Assembly: GCF_040939455.1 (NCBI RefSeq)
Contig: NC_134104.1
Coordinates: 137,862,501 to 137,926,500, forward strand
Direction of reading: 5' to 3'
DNA from: Microcebus murinus
Taxonomy: Eukaryota; Chordata; Mammalia; Primates; Cheirogaleidae
Length of the DNA stretch: 64,000 nt
The translations under genes were made by a program, and so were the position numbers. Positions 10,825 to 22,800 of this stretch are shown piece by piece. Within the stretch, counting starts at the first letter, position 1. The number at the start of each line of letters is the position of its first letter. The notes under the pieces are model-generated. The model did no database searches, had not been told where the DNA came from, and saw only the letters and a list, made by a program, of their open reading frames with translations.

Positions 10825-11623
10825 TTCCCTGCTACAACATACCAGAGATGAAAAAACCCTGGAACATGGAATATTTCAAAAGTATAACATGTGAAAACTA
10901 CTTATATTGCCTTGTGGACAGATTTTGAATGTTCTTGAAATCTGGAGAAAATTTTAACAGGTCCTGTTTATATTCTTACCTTTGATATGATACTATTAAT
11001 GGAAAAAATCCAAACTCTGGAAATTAATTTGAAGAGGTATATTCGGAGCCAAATATGTGTGACCGGCTCAAGGCACATAGCCTTAAGAGATCCTGAGAAA
11101 ATGTGCCCACAGTAGCTGGGTGACAGTTTTGTATTATACATTCATGGAGATAGGAATTGGACGTAAGGTCATAAGTCAATACAGGAAAGCCATATTAAAA
11201 CATTGTTTTGGATCAAAAAGGCAGGGTATCTCAAATGGAGGGGCTTACAGGTTATAGGTGGGTTTAAAGATTCTTCAGTTTGTAATTGGTTAAAAAAAGG
11301 AAGCTTTGTCCAAAGGATTGGAATGTTTTAATTTAAGATAATGATGTCTGTTAATCAGAGACAAGCCACCAGACATTTACTGAAACTCAAGTGATCTGTT
11401 AAGTAAATTGATGGCCTGCAGTTGTTAATGGGTTTTTTTCCCCATTAACAGTATCATATCAAAGAGCAGAATATAAGCAGGACCTGTTAAAATTTTCTCC
11501 AGATTTAAAGAACATTCAAAAACTGTCCACAAAATAATATAAGTGTTTTTTACATGGTATACTTTTGAAATGTTCTATGTTCCATGTTCCACGCTTTCAT
11601 CTCTGGTATGTTGTAGCAGGGAA
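10825..11623. repeat. Large imperfect inverted repeat with 420-bp spacer
   Basis: The left arm (10825-11007) and the right arm (11430-11623) are reverse complements over about 180-190 bp with scattered mismatches. Shared blocks in left-arm orientation include 'ccctgctacaacatacc', 'agagatgaaa', 'atttcaaaagtata' and 'ggagaaaattttaacagg'. The spacer (11008-11429) contains an antisense retroelement-like sequence with 'agccaaatatgtgtgacc' and 'aaaggcagggtatctcaaat'. An Alu is inserted at the outer edge of the right arm. A tight small hairpin ('gttaatggg' / 'ccccattaac') lies at 11423-11448. Confidence 0.85.
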
Positions 11624-11973
11624 CATACTTTTTTTTTTTCTGAGACAGAGTCTCACTTTGTTGCCCAGGCTAGAGTGAGTGCTGTGGTGTCAGCCTAGCT
11701 CACAGCAACCTCAAACTCCTGGGCTCAAGTGATCCTCCTGCCTCAGCCTCCCAAGTAGCTGGGACTACAGGCATGTGCCACCATGCCCGGCTAATTTTTT
11801 CTATATATATTAGTTGACCAATTAATTTCTTTCTATTTATAGTAGAGATGGGGTCTCGTTCTTGTTCAGGCTGGTTTCGAACTCCTGACCTGGAGCAATC
11901 TGCCCGCCTTGGCCTCCCAGAGTGCTAGGATTACAGGCGTGAGCCACCGCGCCCGGCCTGGGAACATACTTTT
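11619..11973 (-). mobile_element. Alu SINE (lemur type), minus strand, with target duplication
   Basis: A poly-T start, 'gagacagagtctcactttg', 'ctcagcctcccaagtagctg' and the end 'gcccggcc' show a complete antisense Alu. The flanking duplication GGGAACATACTTTT is at 11619-11632 and 11960-11973. The middle carries 'ttagttgaccaattaatttc' and 'tttatagtagagatgg', the form found in lemur Alus and not in human AluS or AluY. It inserted into the right side of the inverted repeat. Confidence 0.95.
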
Positions 11974-12039
11974 GAAGCTTTGTATTGCATGGCATTACGC
12001 CTGTTAATTATTTATTTTCTTATTGTTACAAAGAATAAC

Positions 12040-12185
12040 TTGAAAAGAGAAGTGGCATAACTGGGCTTGGGTGACCTTCCTTCTCCTCATGGCTGGCAAC
12101 TGAAGTTTTTCTGGGGTCCCCTTGGCCAAAAGGGGTTCATTCAGTCTTTTGAGAGGGCTTAAGATTTTATTTGAGTCCCCAATAC
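12040..12185 (-). repeat. Antisense retroelement fragment, family unnamed, copy 1
   Basis: The blocks 'tttttctggggtccccttggcc', 'ggggttcattcagt' and 'taagattttattt' recur at 16980-17100. On the - strand the sequence carries AATAAAA close to one end, as LTRs or LINE ends do. It may belong with the spacer sequence 11008-11429, cut apart by the right arm and the Alu. I cannot name the family. Confidence 0.45.
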
Positions 12186-12369
12186 AAAATACTAGAAACT
12201 TTTGACTTAAAATAGCAATAGCAACACAATATCAAATGAATCAAAAACAATATCCTAAGTCAAAAAAATTTGTGGATGGCAATCTCTCTTGAAATTTTGT
12301 AAAAGGATGTAATCCATAGGAGGCTATCCCAGTTTTATCAATTTCATCCAAAGGAAGCTAATCTGTGTC

Positions 12370-12775
12370 ATGGTGATGTTGTTGAAAGGGTTTCAGCCTA
12401 GGTTTAGCTGCTCATTGAACAAAAATCCAATTATTGAGATGAGGATTGCCAAGGAAGAAAAGAATTCTATTTTTTTTTTTAATATCACAGACTTCTTGTC
12501 AGGAGAATGTGAGAAGCTGCCTCAAATCTGTATCTCTGACTAGTGGAGATCATGGGGTTTTTAAGGAGGGGTCTCTGGGCAGGTTGAGGAGGATGGTGAG
12601 TCCCGGCATCAAGAAGTCTGCCCTTGGGCCTTTAGGATCTCAATTCCTTTGCCTTGCAGAAAATCCATCATATCTGGGAAATGACTCAAAAAGTCAAGTA
12701 GTTAAGGGACAGGATTATAGAAAAAACAATTGGGTGTCATTGAAATTTGTTCATGGAGCCAGTTATAGAGAGACA
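12370..12775 (-). repeat. LTR (ERV1-like), minus strand; sister copy at 32700-33135
   Basis: Read on the - strand it aligns along its length with 32700-33135 on the + strand: 'aaatttcaatgac', 'ataatcctgtcccttaa', 'atttcccaga', 'attgagatcct', 'ttctcctgac' and 'cttggcaatcct...tctcaataattgg'. A short T/A-rich indel is the main difference. The pattern of 'cttggcaatccttgttgtctc' near the 3' end is typical of ERV1 LTRs. No internal viral sequence adjoins it, so it looks like a solo LTR. Confidence 0.7.
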
Positions 12776-14680
12776 TGAAATTCTTCAAAACCATTCGAGA
12801 AGGATACTGGGAATCAAGGTGAACATTTGGGTTATACAAACTGGCTTCTTAGGTAACCCTAACTGGCAGAAGTTTGAGGGATGAAAAAGTACCCAGAGAG
12901 GCATTCATTCATTAATAAGCATTTATTAGAAAGCAGGCACAAAACATTTTGTACAGTATTCTCTGTATACTTGATAAAGTCTCAGATCCATTCTTTAACG
13001 TAATCTAACCATAACTTACATGAAAAATTCACTCCAGATAGAGTTGACCATTTCTAGAGGTAGAGAGAGCTATGTTATCCTTACAGAGGTCATGAGAAAT
13101 CAACTCCATGACTGTCCAATTTTGAGATCAAGCTCAAGAAATATCCTAAAGTTAGTTATAGGATACACATTTCCCCACATTCTTAGTGTATTTGTTCTGA
13201 CCTTGTATGGTGGAGAATATCTCTGAAATAATTTAACCAAACCACAAATTTCATCAGGGCAGCTCATTTTCAGCATCATTATGCTAATTAACATGCCATT
13301 ACTTTCATCAGGTACCCCATTTCTAACAATCATTATGTTAATTGAGATACAGATAGCTTTAAGTACTTGTACAAACCTCTGGCCTTTCTCATTAAATGCT
13401 AGCTGACCTCCTGTAGGGTGTGAAATTCTGATTAGGGCTGTTGAGTGCCCCTGAAAAAGTAGCTTAACCTATCACACAAATATTTAACACCACAGTGTCT
13501 ATCCTAAATATATTGTAAATTAAATTGCAGACATCTCAACAAAAGGCTGCAGGAGAAAAGTTTGAGAAATATAAATGATGTGCCTATGAATTAACTATAT
13601 TTGAGATATAGGTCAGCAAATATTTTAATATTTCAAATTCCACATTCTGAGTTAAAACACAGGACTTCACATTTTGTATTCATGCTTGCCCCCCCCCATT
13701 GTTAAAAGAGGGTATTAATGCAAAAGGATTCTGGGCTCTTATTGCAGAAGGAGGAAATGATAACTGTGGTTTATTTTGGAAATTCCAATCCCCACCGAAG
13801 TTATCGATTTTTCTTTGTGCTCTGTGGGAAATCTTAAAAATAAGTAGGATCTGAAATGTATAAGTCTCCAAGGAAAGTTAAATTCCAATATGCATAATCA
13901 AAGTTTTTGGTTCAAAATTACCTTTGCCACTTCTTAGTTATCCCTCAACCCTTTGGAGTTTCATGTTCCTCTTGTTTGAAGTGAGATGATTAGAGATCAG
14001 TATTCTATAAAGAGTGTAAACTAGGTCTCTAGTGCTGATGGTGGATGTACTATAGTCCTCTGGTGTTGGGGTAGGATGGAAGGGAAGTACTTTCTAGTCA
14101 AATTACTTTGGGATACACTGCTTTAAACTAAGTGAAATGCTTTTCTCAATTGCAGTTCTTTTCAAAGCCAATGAAATACTAATGGATGTGACCTCCTAGA
14201 GAGACAGAAATGTACTTCAAATGTTTCATTCCCTGAAAGATTAGGGTATGTGTTACCTTCCTCCTATGGAATTCCAAGGGACTTTTTTTTTTAAAGAAGA
14301 TATTAAATTACTTAAAAAGTCTAACAAATTTTGACTATCTATAAATTGATTATTTGGATACTAATGTAAGAGATTACGTTATTTCAAAAACATTTAAAAA
14401 ATATGGGTATCCTTTTTTGGTGCCCTAAGCACTTATTGAGTTTACCTGGGGGTAATTTAGAAAAGGGAATATAGTGTGCAGTTTTTCCCACACTTTTGTC
14501 AGCTGAAGAATGACAAGGTTCATAAATTTGGGAAGGAGAGCTTAATTTCTCATAAAGGGTTGCAGCCTGCAGGCTGGTCAACTTGCAGGCTGGGGAACAT
14601 ATCCTTGGGCCAGAAGCCAAGAGCAAGCACTTCCAGGGAAAGGTAAAGGAACAGGAATTTATGCTGAGCAGGGTGGCCAA
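12776..14680. other. Intron stretch with no feature I can name
   Basis: There is only a C run at 13690 and scattered A/T-rich sequence. Short ORFs on both strands have no recognisable motif. I see no exon with convincing splice sites. Confidence 0.6.
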
Positions 14681-14683
14681 ATG

Positions 14684-14750
<67 letters not shown>
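14684..14750. repeat. Compound microsatellite (CT)n(AT)n
   Basis: About twelve CT units from 14684 pass directly into about twenty AT units that end at 14750. Such compound tracts are length-variable between individuals. Confidence 0.98.
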
Positions 14751-14753
<3 letters not shown>

Positions 14754-14852
14754 ATAAGCTGTAGGAGGAGTTATGAATATTTATGAAGGGAGAAACATAC
14801 CGATACCAATTTTAGTTACATGTAGCAGCTTCTTGGGACCCATGTTTAAAAA

Positions 14853-16670
14853 ATGGTGGCATTCAACAACAGTCAAACTGAGAACCAAATCAAAGACTCA
14901 ATACCCTTTGCAATACCAACGAAGAAAACAAAATATCTAGGAACATATTTAACTAAGCAGGTGAAAGAACCCTTGAGGGAGAACTACGAAACACTTAGGA
15001 AGAAAATAGCAGAGGACATAAACAGGTGGAAAACCATACCAAGCTAGGTTGGCAGAATCAACATTGTTAAGATGTTTATACTACCCTAGATGATCTACAG
15101 ATTCAATGCAATTCTTACTAAAATACCAGCATCATTTTTCACAGAACTAGAAAAAATAATTCTACAGTTCATTTGGAACCAGAGAAGACCCCATATAGCA
15201 AAAGCAATCTTCAGCAAAAAGAACAAATTGGGAGGCATCAATTTACCAGACTTCAAGCTATACTACAAGGCTATAGTAATTAAAAAGCATTGTAATGACA
15301 CAAGAACAGAGACATAGACCAATGGAACAGAACTGAGAACCTAGATATAAAACCATCCTCATATAGCCATCTGATCTTTGACAAAGCAGACAAAAACGTA
15401 CACTGGAGGAAATAATCCTTATTCAATAAATGGTGCTGGGAAAATTGGATAGCCACATGTAGAAGACTGAAACAGTATCCACACCTCTCACCTCTCACAA
15501 AAATCAACTCATGGTGGTTAGTAGACTTAAAGCTTAGGCATTAAACTATAAGAATTCTAGAAGAAAATGTTGGAAAAACTCTGATAGACATTGGCCGAGG
15601 CAAAGAATTTATGAAGAAGACCCCAAAGGCAATCACAGCAACAACAAAAATGAATAAATGGGACCTGATCAAATTAAAAAGCTTCCACATAGCCAAAGAA
15701 ACTATCATGAGAGCAATCAGACAACCTACAGAATGGGAGAAAATATTTGCATTCTACACATCTGATAAAAGACTAATAACTAGAACTATATAGAACTCAG
15801 GAAAATCAGGAAGCAAAAAATCAAACAACCCCATTAAAAAGTAAGCAAAGCATGTGAACAGAAACTTTTCAAAAGATAGACTAGTGGCCAACAAACATAC
15901 GAAAAATGCTCAGTATCTCTAATTATGAGGAAAATGCAAATCAAAAGCACAATGAGTTATCACTTAACTTCAGTGAGAATGTTTTTTATCAAAAAGTCCC
16001 AATATAATAAATGTTGGCATGGATGTGAAGAGATAGGAACACCCATACACTGCTGGTGGGACTGCAAAGTAGTGTAATCTCTGTGGAAAGTAATATGTGG
16101 AGATACCTCAAAGAGCTACAAGTAGAACTACCATTTGATCCAGCAATCCCACTACTGGGCATTTACCCAAAGGAAAAAAATACATTCCATAAAAAAGACA
16201 TTTACCCTAGAATGTTTATAGCAATTCACAATTACAAAGATGTGGAAACAACCGAAGTGCCCATCAATACATGAGTGGATTAATAAAATGTGGTATATGT
16301 ATACCATGAAGTTCTACTCAGCCACAAAAAACGATGATCTAGCATCGTTTATCCTGGATAGAGATGGAGCCCATTCTACTAAGTGAAGTATCACAAGAAT
16401 GGAAAAACCAGCACTGCATGTACTCATCATCAAATTAATATTAATTGATCAACACTTATGTGCACTTGGTAGTAATATTCAACAGGTGTCAGGCAGGTGA
16501 GAGGGGGGAGGAGGGGATGAGTATATTCACACCTAATGGGTGCGGCACACACCGTCTGGGGAATAGACACACTTGAAGCTCTGACTCGGGTGGTGCAAAG
16601 GCAATATATGTAACCCAAACATTTGTACCCCTGTAATATGCTGAAACAAAAATAATAAAAAAAAGAAATG
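14853..16670 (+). mobile_element. 5'-truncated L1 (lemur lineage), ORF2 end and 3' UTR
   Basis: From about 14868 the sequence encodes the C-terminal half of L1 ORF2 in broken frames: KKTKYLGTYLTKQVKEP (14853-15047), [14 protein letters not shown] and [13 protein letters not shown] (15090-15317), [20 protein letters not shown] (15611-15793) and ELPFDPAIPLLGIYP (16056-16274). The 3' UTR follows, with 'gaggggatgagtatattcac', 'cttgaagctctgactcgggt' and 'gtacccctgtaatatgctga', then an A-rich tail ending near 16666, as in lemur L1s. A possible diverged target duplication is AAATGGTGGCATTCAA (left) against 'aaatggttccattaa' (right). The element is dead. Confidence 0.92.
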
Positions 16671-16979
16671 GTTCCATTAACATAATCCAAGGGTGGAGTT
16701 TGGGGCCCTCTGATGTCAAAAGGTGAAGCCAAGGACACGTAAACTCTCACTGTACACCCTCCACAGGCTGACCGTAACCACTCCATGGTCAGTGGTCTCT
16801 AATCGGGAAGGAATGCTGGTCAGTTGTGTCAAAACAGCAGAAAGGGAGGAGAAGCATTAGACTGTGGGTTGAAATTTGCAGTGAAGCAAGTCTTTCCAAA
16901 GGGCTGGTTTCTGTTTAACCCTTAGGGAAGAAAGGCTAATGGCAGTAAATGAGGGAGCAGGTATAAAGAGGGGTGTATA

Positions 16980-17110
16980 AGGAGGCATGTCTGACTTCCC
17001 ATGCAGTCATGGCCAGGAAGTTGATTTTAGGGTTTCTCTGGAGTCCCCTTGGCCAGAGGGGGTCTGTTCAGTTGGTTGTGGGACTTAGGATTTTATTTCT
17101 CACTTTGGAC
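16980..17110 (-). repeat. Antisense retroelement fragment, family unnamed, copy 2
   Basis: It shares 'tttctctggagtccccttggcc', 'gggggtctgttcagt' and 'taggattttattt' with 12040-12185. The preceding 300 bases may belong to it. I recognise the sequence as a common retroelement end but cannot name it. Confidence 0.45.
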
Positions 17111-17891
17111 CACAAAATCCCTCTTTTTACATAACATCACATGAGGCTAGTTTGTCAGGAATTACTCCAGAAACTATTACATCATTTGATGATCTCCAAG
17201 ACTTCTTCCAGCTCTAAATAAAACCCCCTAGATTTCCAGCATTATGGATTTCTATTTCCCAATGTATTTCCACGAGGTTTTTGCTTTAGTTTAGTTTTGT
17301 TTTTGTTTTTTGAGGGAGAAGAGGAATTCAAAATGACTCTATATTCTTAAATTCAGTGAAATGCCTATTCTACCAACATTTACTCTGGTCTTAGAAGTCC
17401 CTAATCTCAACTCCAGTATTGCAAGTTCTTTTTATTCAAATCTCTGGCTAACAGAACTGCTATAATCACCAAATTCCTATAAATTGGCAGTTTGTTAACG
17501 ATGTGAAACTTATGTCCTTGATGTACTTTAAGCTTGTGAGTAATGATATATTCTATGAATTGTAATACATCCTATATATTGTGAGTAATAATATATTCTG
17601 TGTGCACTGTGCTTTACAGTTTGCAAATGGTTTTCATAGTCATTATCCCTTTCACATCAATTCCGCTTTTTAAGTTGCAACCCATTTTTATTTCTAACTT
17701 TACTGTCCAGTTTAAAATAATCTTGTTGCTAAAGATCCTAGCCTTGAAAATTTAGAACTCTTCTATTTTTATGAGTATCAGTGCAATCCATAAGCATTAT
17801 GTGAATGTGTACATTCAGCCTTCGTCCAGGACAGGAAAGGTGTGCAGGAGTGAATTCAATTCTATTAAATAGCAACACCTTTTCTTTCTTC

Positions 17892-17921
17892 AAATTTCAG
17901 CTATCAAATTTCAGCTATCAA
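17892..17921. repeat. Tandem duplication of a 15-bp unit
   Basis: The unit 'aaatttcagctatca' occurs twice in a row. It looks like a simple slippage event in the intron. Confidence 0.9.
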
Positions 17922-18566
17922 CCATGAACGTGTAGTGTACAACCATGTATTTCTCATCATTTGTTTTCATGTAGCAATCAGGCCATTTTAAGAACCAAGC
18001 AAATTATGGAAGAGGGCTAATGGAAACATTTGCGTAAGGTTATAAAACCTAAAAGTAGCTCCAGCCTAGCCCATAAATAGTGATGCCTCTGAGATCAGTG
18101 AGCATCCAGCACCTGAGTGGTGAGATTCTTCTTTGCACCATATAGTCCATTGAGAAAGACACCATTCACTGAACGGCTGTTACAGAGATTTGTGATGTTT
18201 TTAGGTATTTTCTATACAATACACGGGATGGAACAAGGAAGTAAGAAACAAAGTACAGATCTCCCCCAAAAGGCAAAATCACAAAACCAAGAAAAAAGAA
18301 AGTTTTGTTCTATAGCAATATAAATTTTAGCAATAAATGGAGCAAAATCTATAGTTTGTAAAGGTAGAAAAAGTGAGCTAAAATGTAAAACATGGTTCCC
18401 ATGACTACTACTAGTATAATAAAATTTCCCTTATTGTTGTTGCTCTATACAAACTGTAGTTGCATTCTTTCTTAGGAGAAATCTCATTTTCTAATTTAAC
18501 ACATAAAAAATGATGTATTTCTAGAGACTTACAAGATTGGTAAAAAATAAATATTCAACTCATTAA

Positions 18567-18840
18567 CTAATAGCTTTCCTTGCATGCTTCTAGAAACAAG
18601 TTAATCAGGTTCTTAATAGCCACAGCTGGCTCATATAATGGCTTTTTGCAAATTAGTAAAAGGAGAACTTTCTGGGCCATCTCAGCCTCAATATCACACA
18701 GTTTAAAACATTGTTGAGGGCTTTTTTTGGTGAATTTTGGATGCAGCTCTGCACCAGAGTCCATTGCTGAGGAAGCAGATGATAGGCTGGAACTTAGCCC
18801 CCACTCCTTCAGCTCTGCATCTTGTGTGGCAAACAACCTG
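18567..18840 (-). other. Unidentified 89-codon open frame on the minus strand
   Basis: The open frame encodes ELKEWGLSSSLSSASSAMDS near its start and LLLLICKKPLYEPAVAIKN later, and ends at TAG/TAA. Just upstream on the - strand is 'gtaattttacag', which resembles a splice acceptor. I do not recognise the protein and it does not resemble a transposon. It could be a pseudogene or an exon of an antisense transcript, but a chance ORF of this length is quite possible. Confidence 0.2.
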
Positions 18841-19829
18841 TAAAATTACACCCAGCAATGCTGAACCTTATTTACTAAATTAAGCAACTGGGCATCAGAA
18901 GAACCCAAATAACTTTTCTCTGTCATCCTATGCCTTGAGGGAAGATGCCTTCATCTAAATGTGACCTATAGATCGTATAAAGGTCCTTCTTTCTACAGCA
19001 CAACTCTGAAACTATTTAACACATTTTAGTCTGTGGGCAGAGAGCTAAGAGTAAAGTCAATCCACTGGAAGCTTAACCCTGCAATGTAGATGGGACAGTA
19101 GCAGAAGTCATGATATTTGTCTAGTGAAATACCTATTATGTGTATATTACTTTGCCAAAAGAATAAAAGGTAGAAGTAAAATATAGCCCTTGCTCTCATA
19201 AATTTATAATCTTGATGGGAGGAATGAACAAAAAGAAGAGAAAGGGAAGAGGAAAAGTGAATAAAACTTCATTGACCCGTTAACCATCTTACTTATTTCC
19301 TGGGCCAATAAGTCTTATGCAAACAGACTTGATGAATATCACAAGATAACATACAACCCAGATATCTTGGGTACAGAGTAGAGAATCACATATTTGTTGA
19401 CTGAGTTTGTGATGAATCCCATGGTAGTTCTGAAGGGAAATAATTACTCAAAGAATCTGTGGGGGAGCTACAACATAAGCCAGGCATTAAAAACTAAGTT
19501 CCAGGCTCATGGGAAGTATTGCATCTCTGGGTATATTTTGAGTACATTTTTATTATTTATTGCTTTAGAATCCAGAGCATGGATCCAATTCTTGATCCAT
19601 TAACCTTGATTTTTAATGTAAACAGATTCTCTGGCTCAAATATATATTTGTGTGAAAGTGGCCAAATTTGACAATATCATAGGTGCAATATACTATTATA
19701 ATTTCTTTAGTGACTGTGTTATACTGAAAGCTTGGACTCTTTTAAAGAGACCCCATTGGAAAAGAGCACAAAAGGTGATTTCAAAGTTACTGTGATATAA
19801 TGACCACACTTATTTAATTGTTTTCACAG

Positions 19830-19836
19830 ACCATAA
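19830..19836 (+). CDS. RBMS3: RBMS3 terminal coding segment (Lys completed, Pro, stop)
   Basis: The last exon adds only one base to complete Lys, then CCA (Pro) and TAA at 19834-19836. The resulting end, ...YSYQQSKP, matches the known RBMS3 C terminus as I remember it. The acceptor is a T-rich tract followed by CACAG. The stop lies within seven bases of the exon junction, so normal termination is in the last exon and is not expected to trigger nonsense-mediated decay. The rest of this exon is 3' UTR. Confidence 0.93.
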
Positions 19837-22800
19837 ACAGAAATGAAGAATGTCCGTCTGAAACTTTGCCTTGAATGAAGAAACTTCATTGAACAAGAAG
19901 TTGGCTTCCAGTTTGCACAGGCGTCAATGGAATGCTTTTTTTTTAATTTTATACTTTACCCAATGAAAACAAAGTTTTTATGTGCTGTGCAAATAGTTCC
20001 TTCACGTGGTCTGACAATTTATTTTTGCCATCATTTTTTTTAATTAAAGAAAAAAAAAAATCCCAGAAGAGGAAAAAAAAAAAAAAAGAACTATAAAACA
20101 AAACATCGAAGGTTGGCATTTTATCTGGAAGAAGATTTGAATTCAAAATTTTCCTGAAGGTGTAGATAGATTTTTTTTTTTTTAACAGAAAACCTGATGT
20201 CAAGAGGTGGGCAAACAGAAATGGAAACAGGTTGTCTTCCTCAGTAATTAAGCTACTCTGTTTCTCTTTTTTCCCTTCTTGTTTAAATCTAGTGGGTTGG
20301 TTTTTTTATTTTATTTTTTCTTAGAAATATTTAGGTAAGGTTTATCTTGAATCTTAATTGCCTTAATTTTAAGGACGTCAAAGGCTCTCGAGGCAAGCTG
20401 TCAACGTCTTGTTAAAAAAAAAAAATCAAGAAAGAATTGAAATATTGTGCCAGCTTTAACTGGTACAGAAGTTTAAGACTATGAGTTTTTAGGGTGGAAA
20501 AAAAAAACTGTACAGTTTAAGTGAAAATGTTTTTCTTCATTTGAAGAAAATTTGTTGATAAAAGAAACCGTGGCAACTGCAAGAATTGGGAAAATGCTGG
20601 GACTTTTCATGAACTTTGTCTTAAGTGTTGACACGAGTCATTCTAGAAGGCTAAAACATTTCACAGTAAAGTTATTAATGTTGGTTTAAAAACAACTGCG
20701 TTAGAAATAATGCGTGTTGGGGAGGCAGAATGCAGATTTTTTTAATTTACAAAGCGTGATCGCTAGCAAAAGCATTAGTGCTTTTTATCTGCAGTCTTTT
20801 TTATGAGCTTTACAAAGTTTTTAGTCAGCTTTGCTTGTCACATTGCAAAACCTAGCTTAAGAGCATTAAAAAAAAAACTTAAGTAGATAGGAGCTTATGG
20901 TCAAAAAGTGCAAAAAAACAAAAAAAGCAATAGATAGAGAAATTGTTGACAATTTCTGTAGTCTTTCCTAGTTGTGATCAAATTCAGCCTATGGATGGCC
21001 TATTTTATACCAAAGATGAAGTGACACCCTATTACAGTCCAGAGGATAGAGGTTGTTTTTCTTTTTTCTTTTCTTTTTTTAAAAATTTTATTTGACCTAC
21101 ATGGCCGGACCAGTTCTTATTTTGTTGTTTGTTTAAACTACCTTCCACTGGTGTTTTACATACTGCAAAAAAAAAAAAAAATAGATTTTTGTTTTTCTTT
21201 CAATGTATATTCACTGATAGTGGAAGCTTACACCTGCTATGTTCAGCAGTTCCAACACAAAGAGTTCTGGATAGCAACTGATAGAGCCAAGTGGCTTTAA
21301 ATTCTGTGAGCTTTTCTGGTTCCTCACTAGCTCTCTGGAATAGTGAAATCTGTATTGATGGACACCAAGAAGCCAAGACACTTGTTTAACAGGTTGAAAT
21401 GTCTTTTATCTGAATTTTGACACTTTAAAAGACACTTTCTGAACCTGGTCTGAAAGGTCACTTGTCAAAAAAGCTTAGTGATATTCTGTGAAATGGTGAG
21501 TGGTCTCCTGAAAAGATCTCATTGTATTTGTAACAATAGTCTTCCTTCTAAATTTCAACACCTCTTGTTTTTGTCTTCTCACCTTAGTCTTCATCATTGT
21601 CTACCATGAATAGCCACCTTGATTCTGCAACTGGGGAGGAGGTATCTTCTTTTTGCCTCTTTTCATTGTATTTTCATATCTTAGTGTTGCCAGAATGAAA
21701 GACAAAATAGACCTTTTTGTTTCATTTAACTCTCTGAGGCAAGTAGGACCAATAAAACTGAGGATTCTATTAGTGGAATTTAGGGAAGCTCTTAAAATGC
21801 TAGTTGACAATCAAGAAACTGTATCATTTATATCAATAAGCACCAAAAGAATTAGTGTTCAATCATTAAAGCCAAAGGAGGTATATTTGCATTTAGAATG
21901 ATGCAAAATTTTGTCTAAAATAAATTAAATTGACTTACCTAGAAAACATCTCTACATTTTTGATTCATGAAATGTGTGTTCAACCTGTATAGTTTTACCT
22001 AAAATTAAGGAGTATGGAATAGAATTTTCTTAATTGAACCATTCACTAGATCGCTTTCTCAATGAATCATTTGAATCAAATATGTGAAACTCTTTCACAA
22101 ACTAAATAAGTCACAGGAACCTGTCTTAGCCCAGAAGGAAGAAGGAAATGTGTTAAGTGTACTATACAAGAAAACAGGGTAGGTTTTAAAAACTAAAATT
22201 TTAAAGGTAAATCATATTCCCTTTAGGTCAATGTGAGTAGTAAGGTTGACTCAAGGGAAATTGTCAATATTCCACTATTTATGTAGACTTTGGTTCTCTT
22301 ATTTGCAACCCCACGAAACGGAAGCTCAAATCAGAGAGTGACTCCATATCTTTGTAGCTAAATTAGAGGCAATAGTGTATACAAGAAAATGTAGCATGTG
22401 CTACAGAGAAATTCCAACTGGTCACACCCATCCTTCTGGTTCTCCATGCTTTAGAGAAAACGATAGATTTATACTTTCTTCTATTTTATCCTTCAGCTTC
22501 CCATGCATTGTAAAGGTGGCACTTAAGTTTCATCTTTGAAAAGTGGACCCTCAGTTTCAGGGGTATGAAAAAACATGTATGGGAACCAAATTTTCTGTTT
22601 CTCTTTTCCACTCTCTGAACTCTTTGTATAAATAAGGATTATCCTGGGCATAATTCATTTGAATATAAAACCAACATGCTTTATTTTGTTTCTGTAAAAA
22701 AACAAAACAAAACAAAAAACAAAACCAAAAACATGTATTAATGTGATACAAAGAAAGTCTCATTTACACGATCAACAATGAGGCTAAGAGGTAGCTACCA

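Larger units (their letters stand above)
838..19829 (+). other. RBMS3: RBMS3 last intron (about 19 kb)
   Basis: The intron starts with GTAAGT at 838 and ends with 'ttgttttcacag' at 19829. Joining AA of the upstream exon to A at 19830 restores a Lys codon, so the phase is right. The intron is filled with transposon remnants listed separately: a hAT/Charlie element, an ERV1, an inverted repeat, an Alu, an LTR and an L1. Stretches with no feature I can name are 1290-3090, 5530-5745, 6050-6660, 10210-10820, 12800-14680 and 17120-18560. Confidence 0.9.

Noticed and set aside
14853..15047. Functional L1 reverse transcriptase
   Set aside because: The element is 5'-truncated and the ORF2 frame is broken at 15045, 15317 and later.
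16430..16786. 118-codon ORF on the minus strand
   Set aside because: It is antisense to the L1 3' UTR and its tail.
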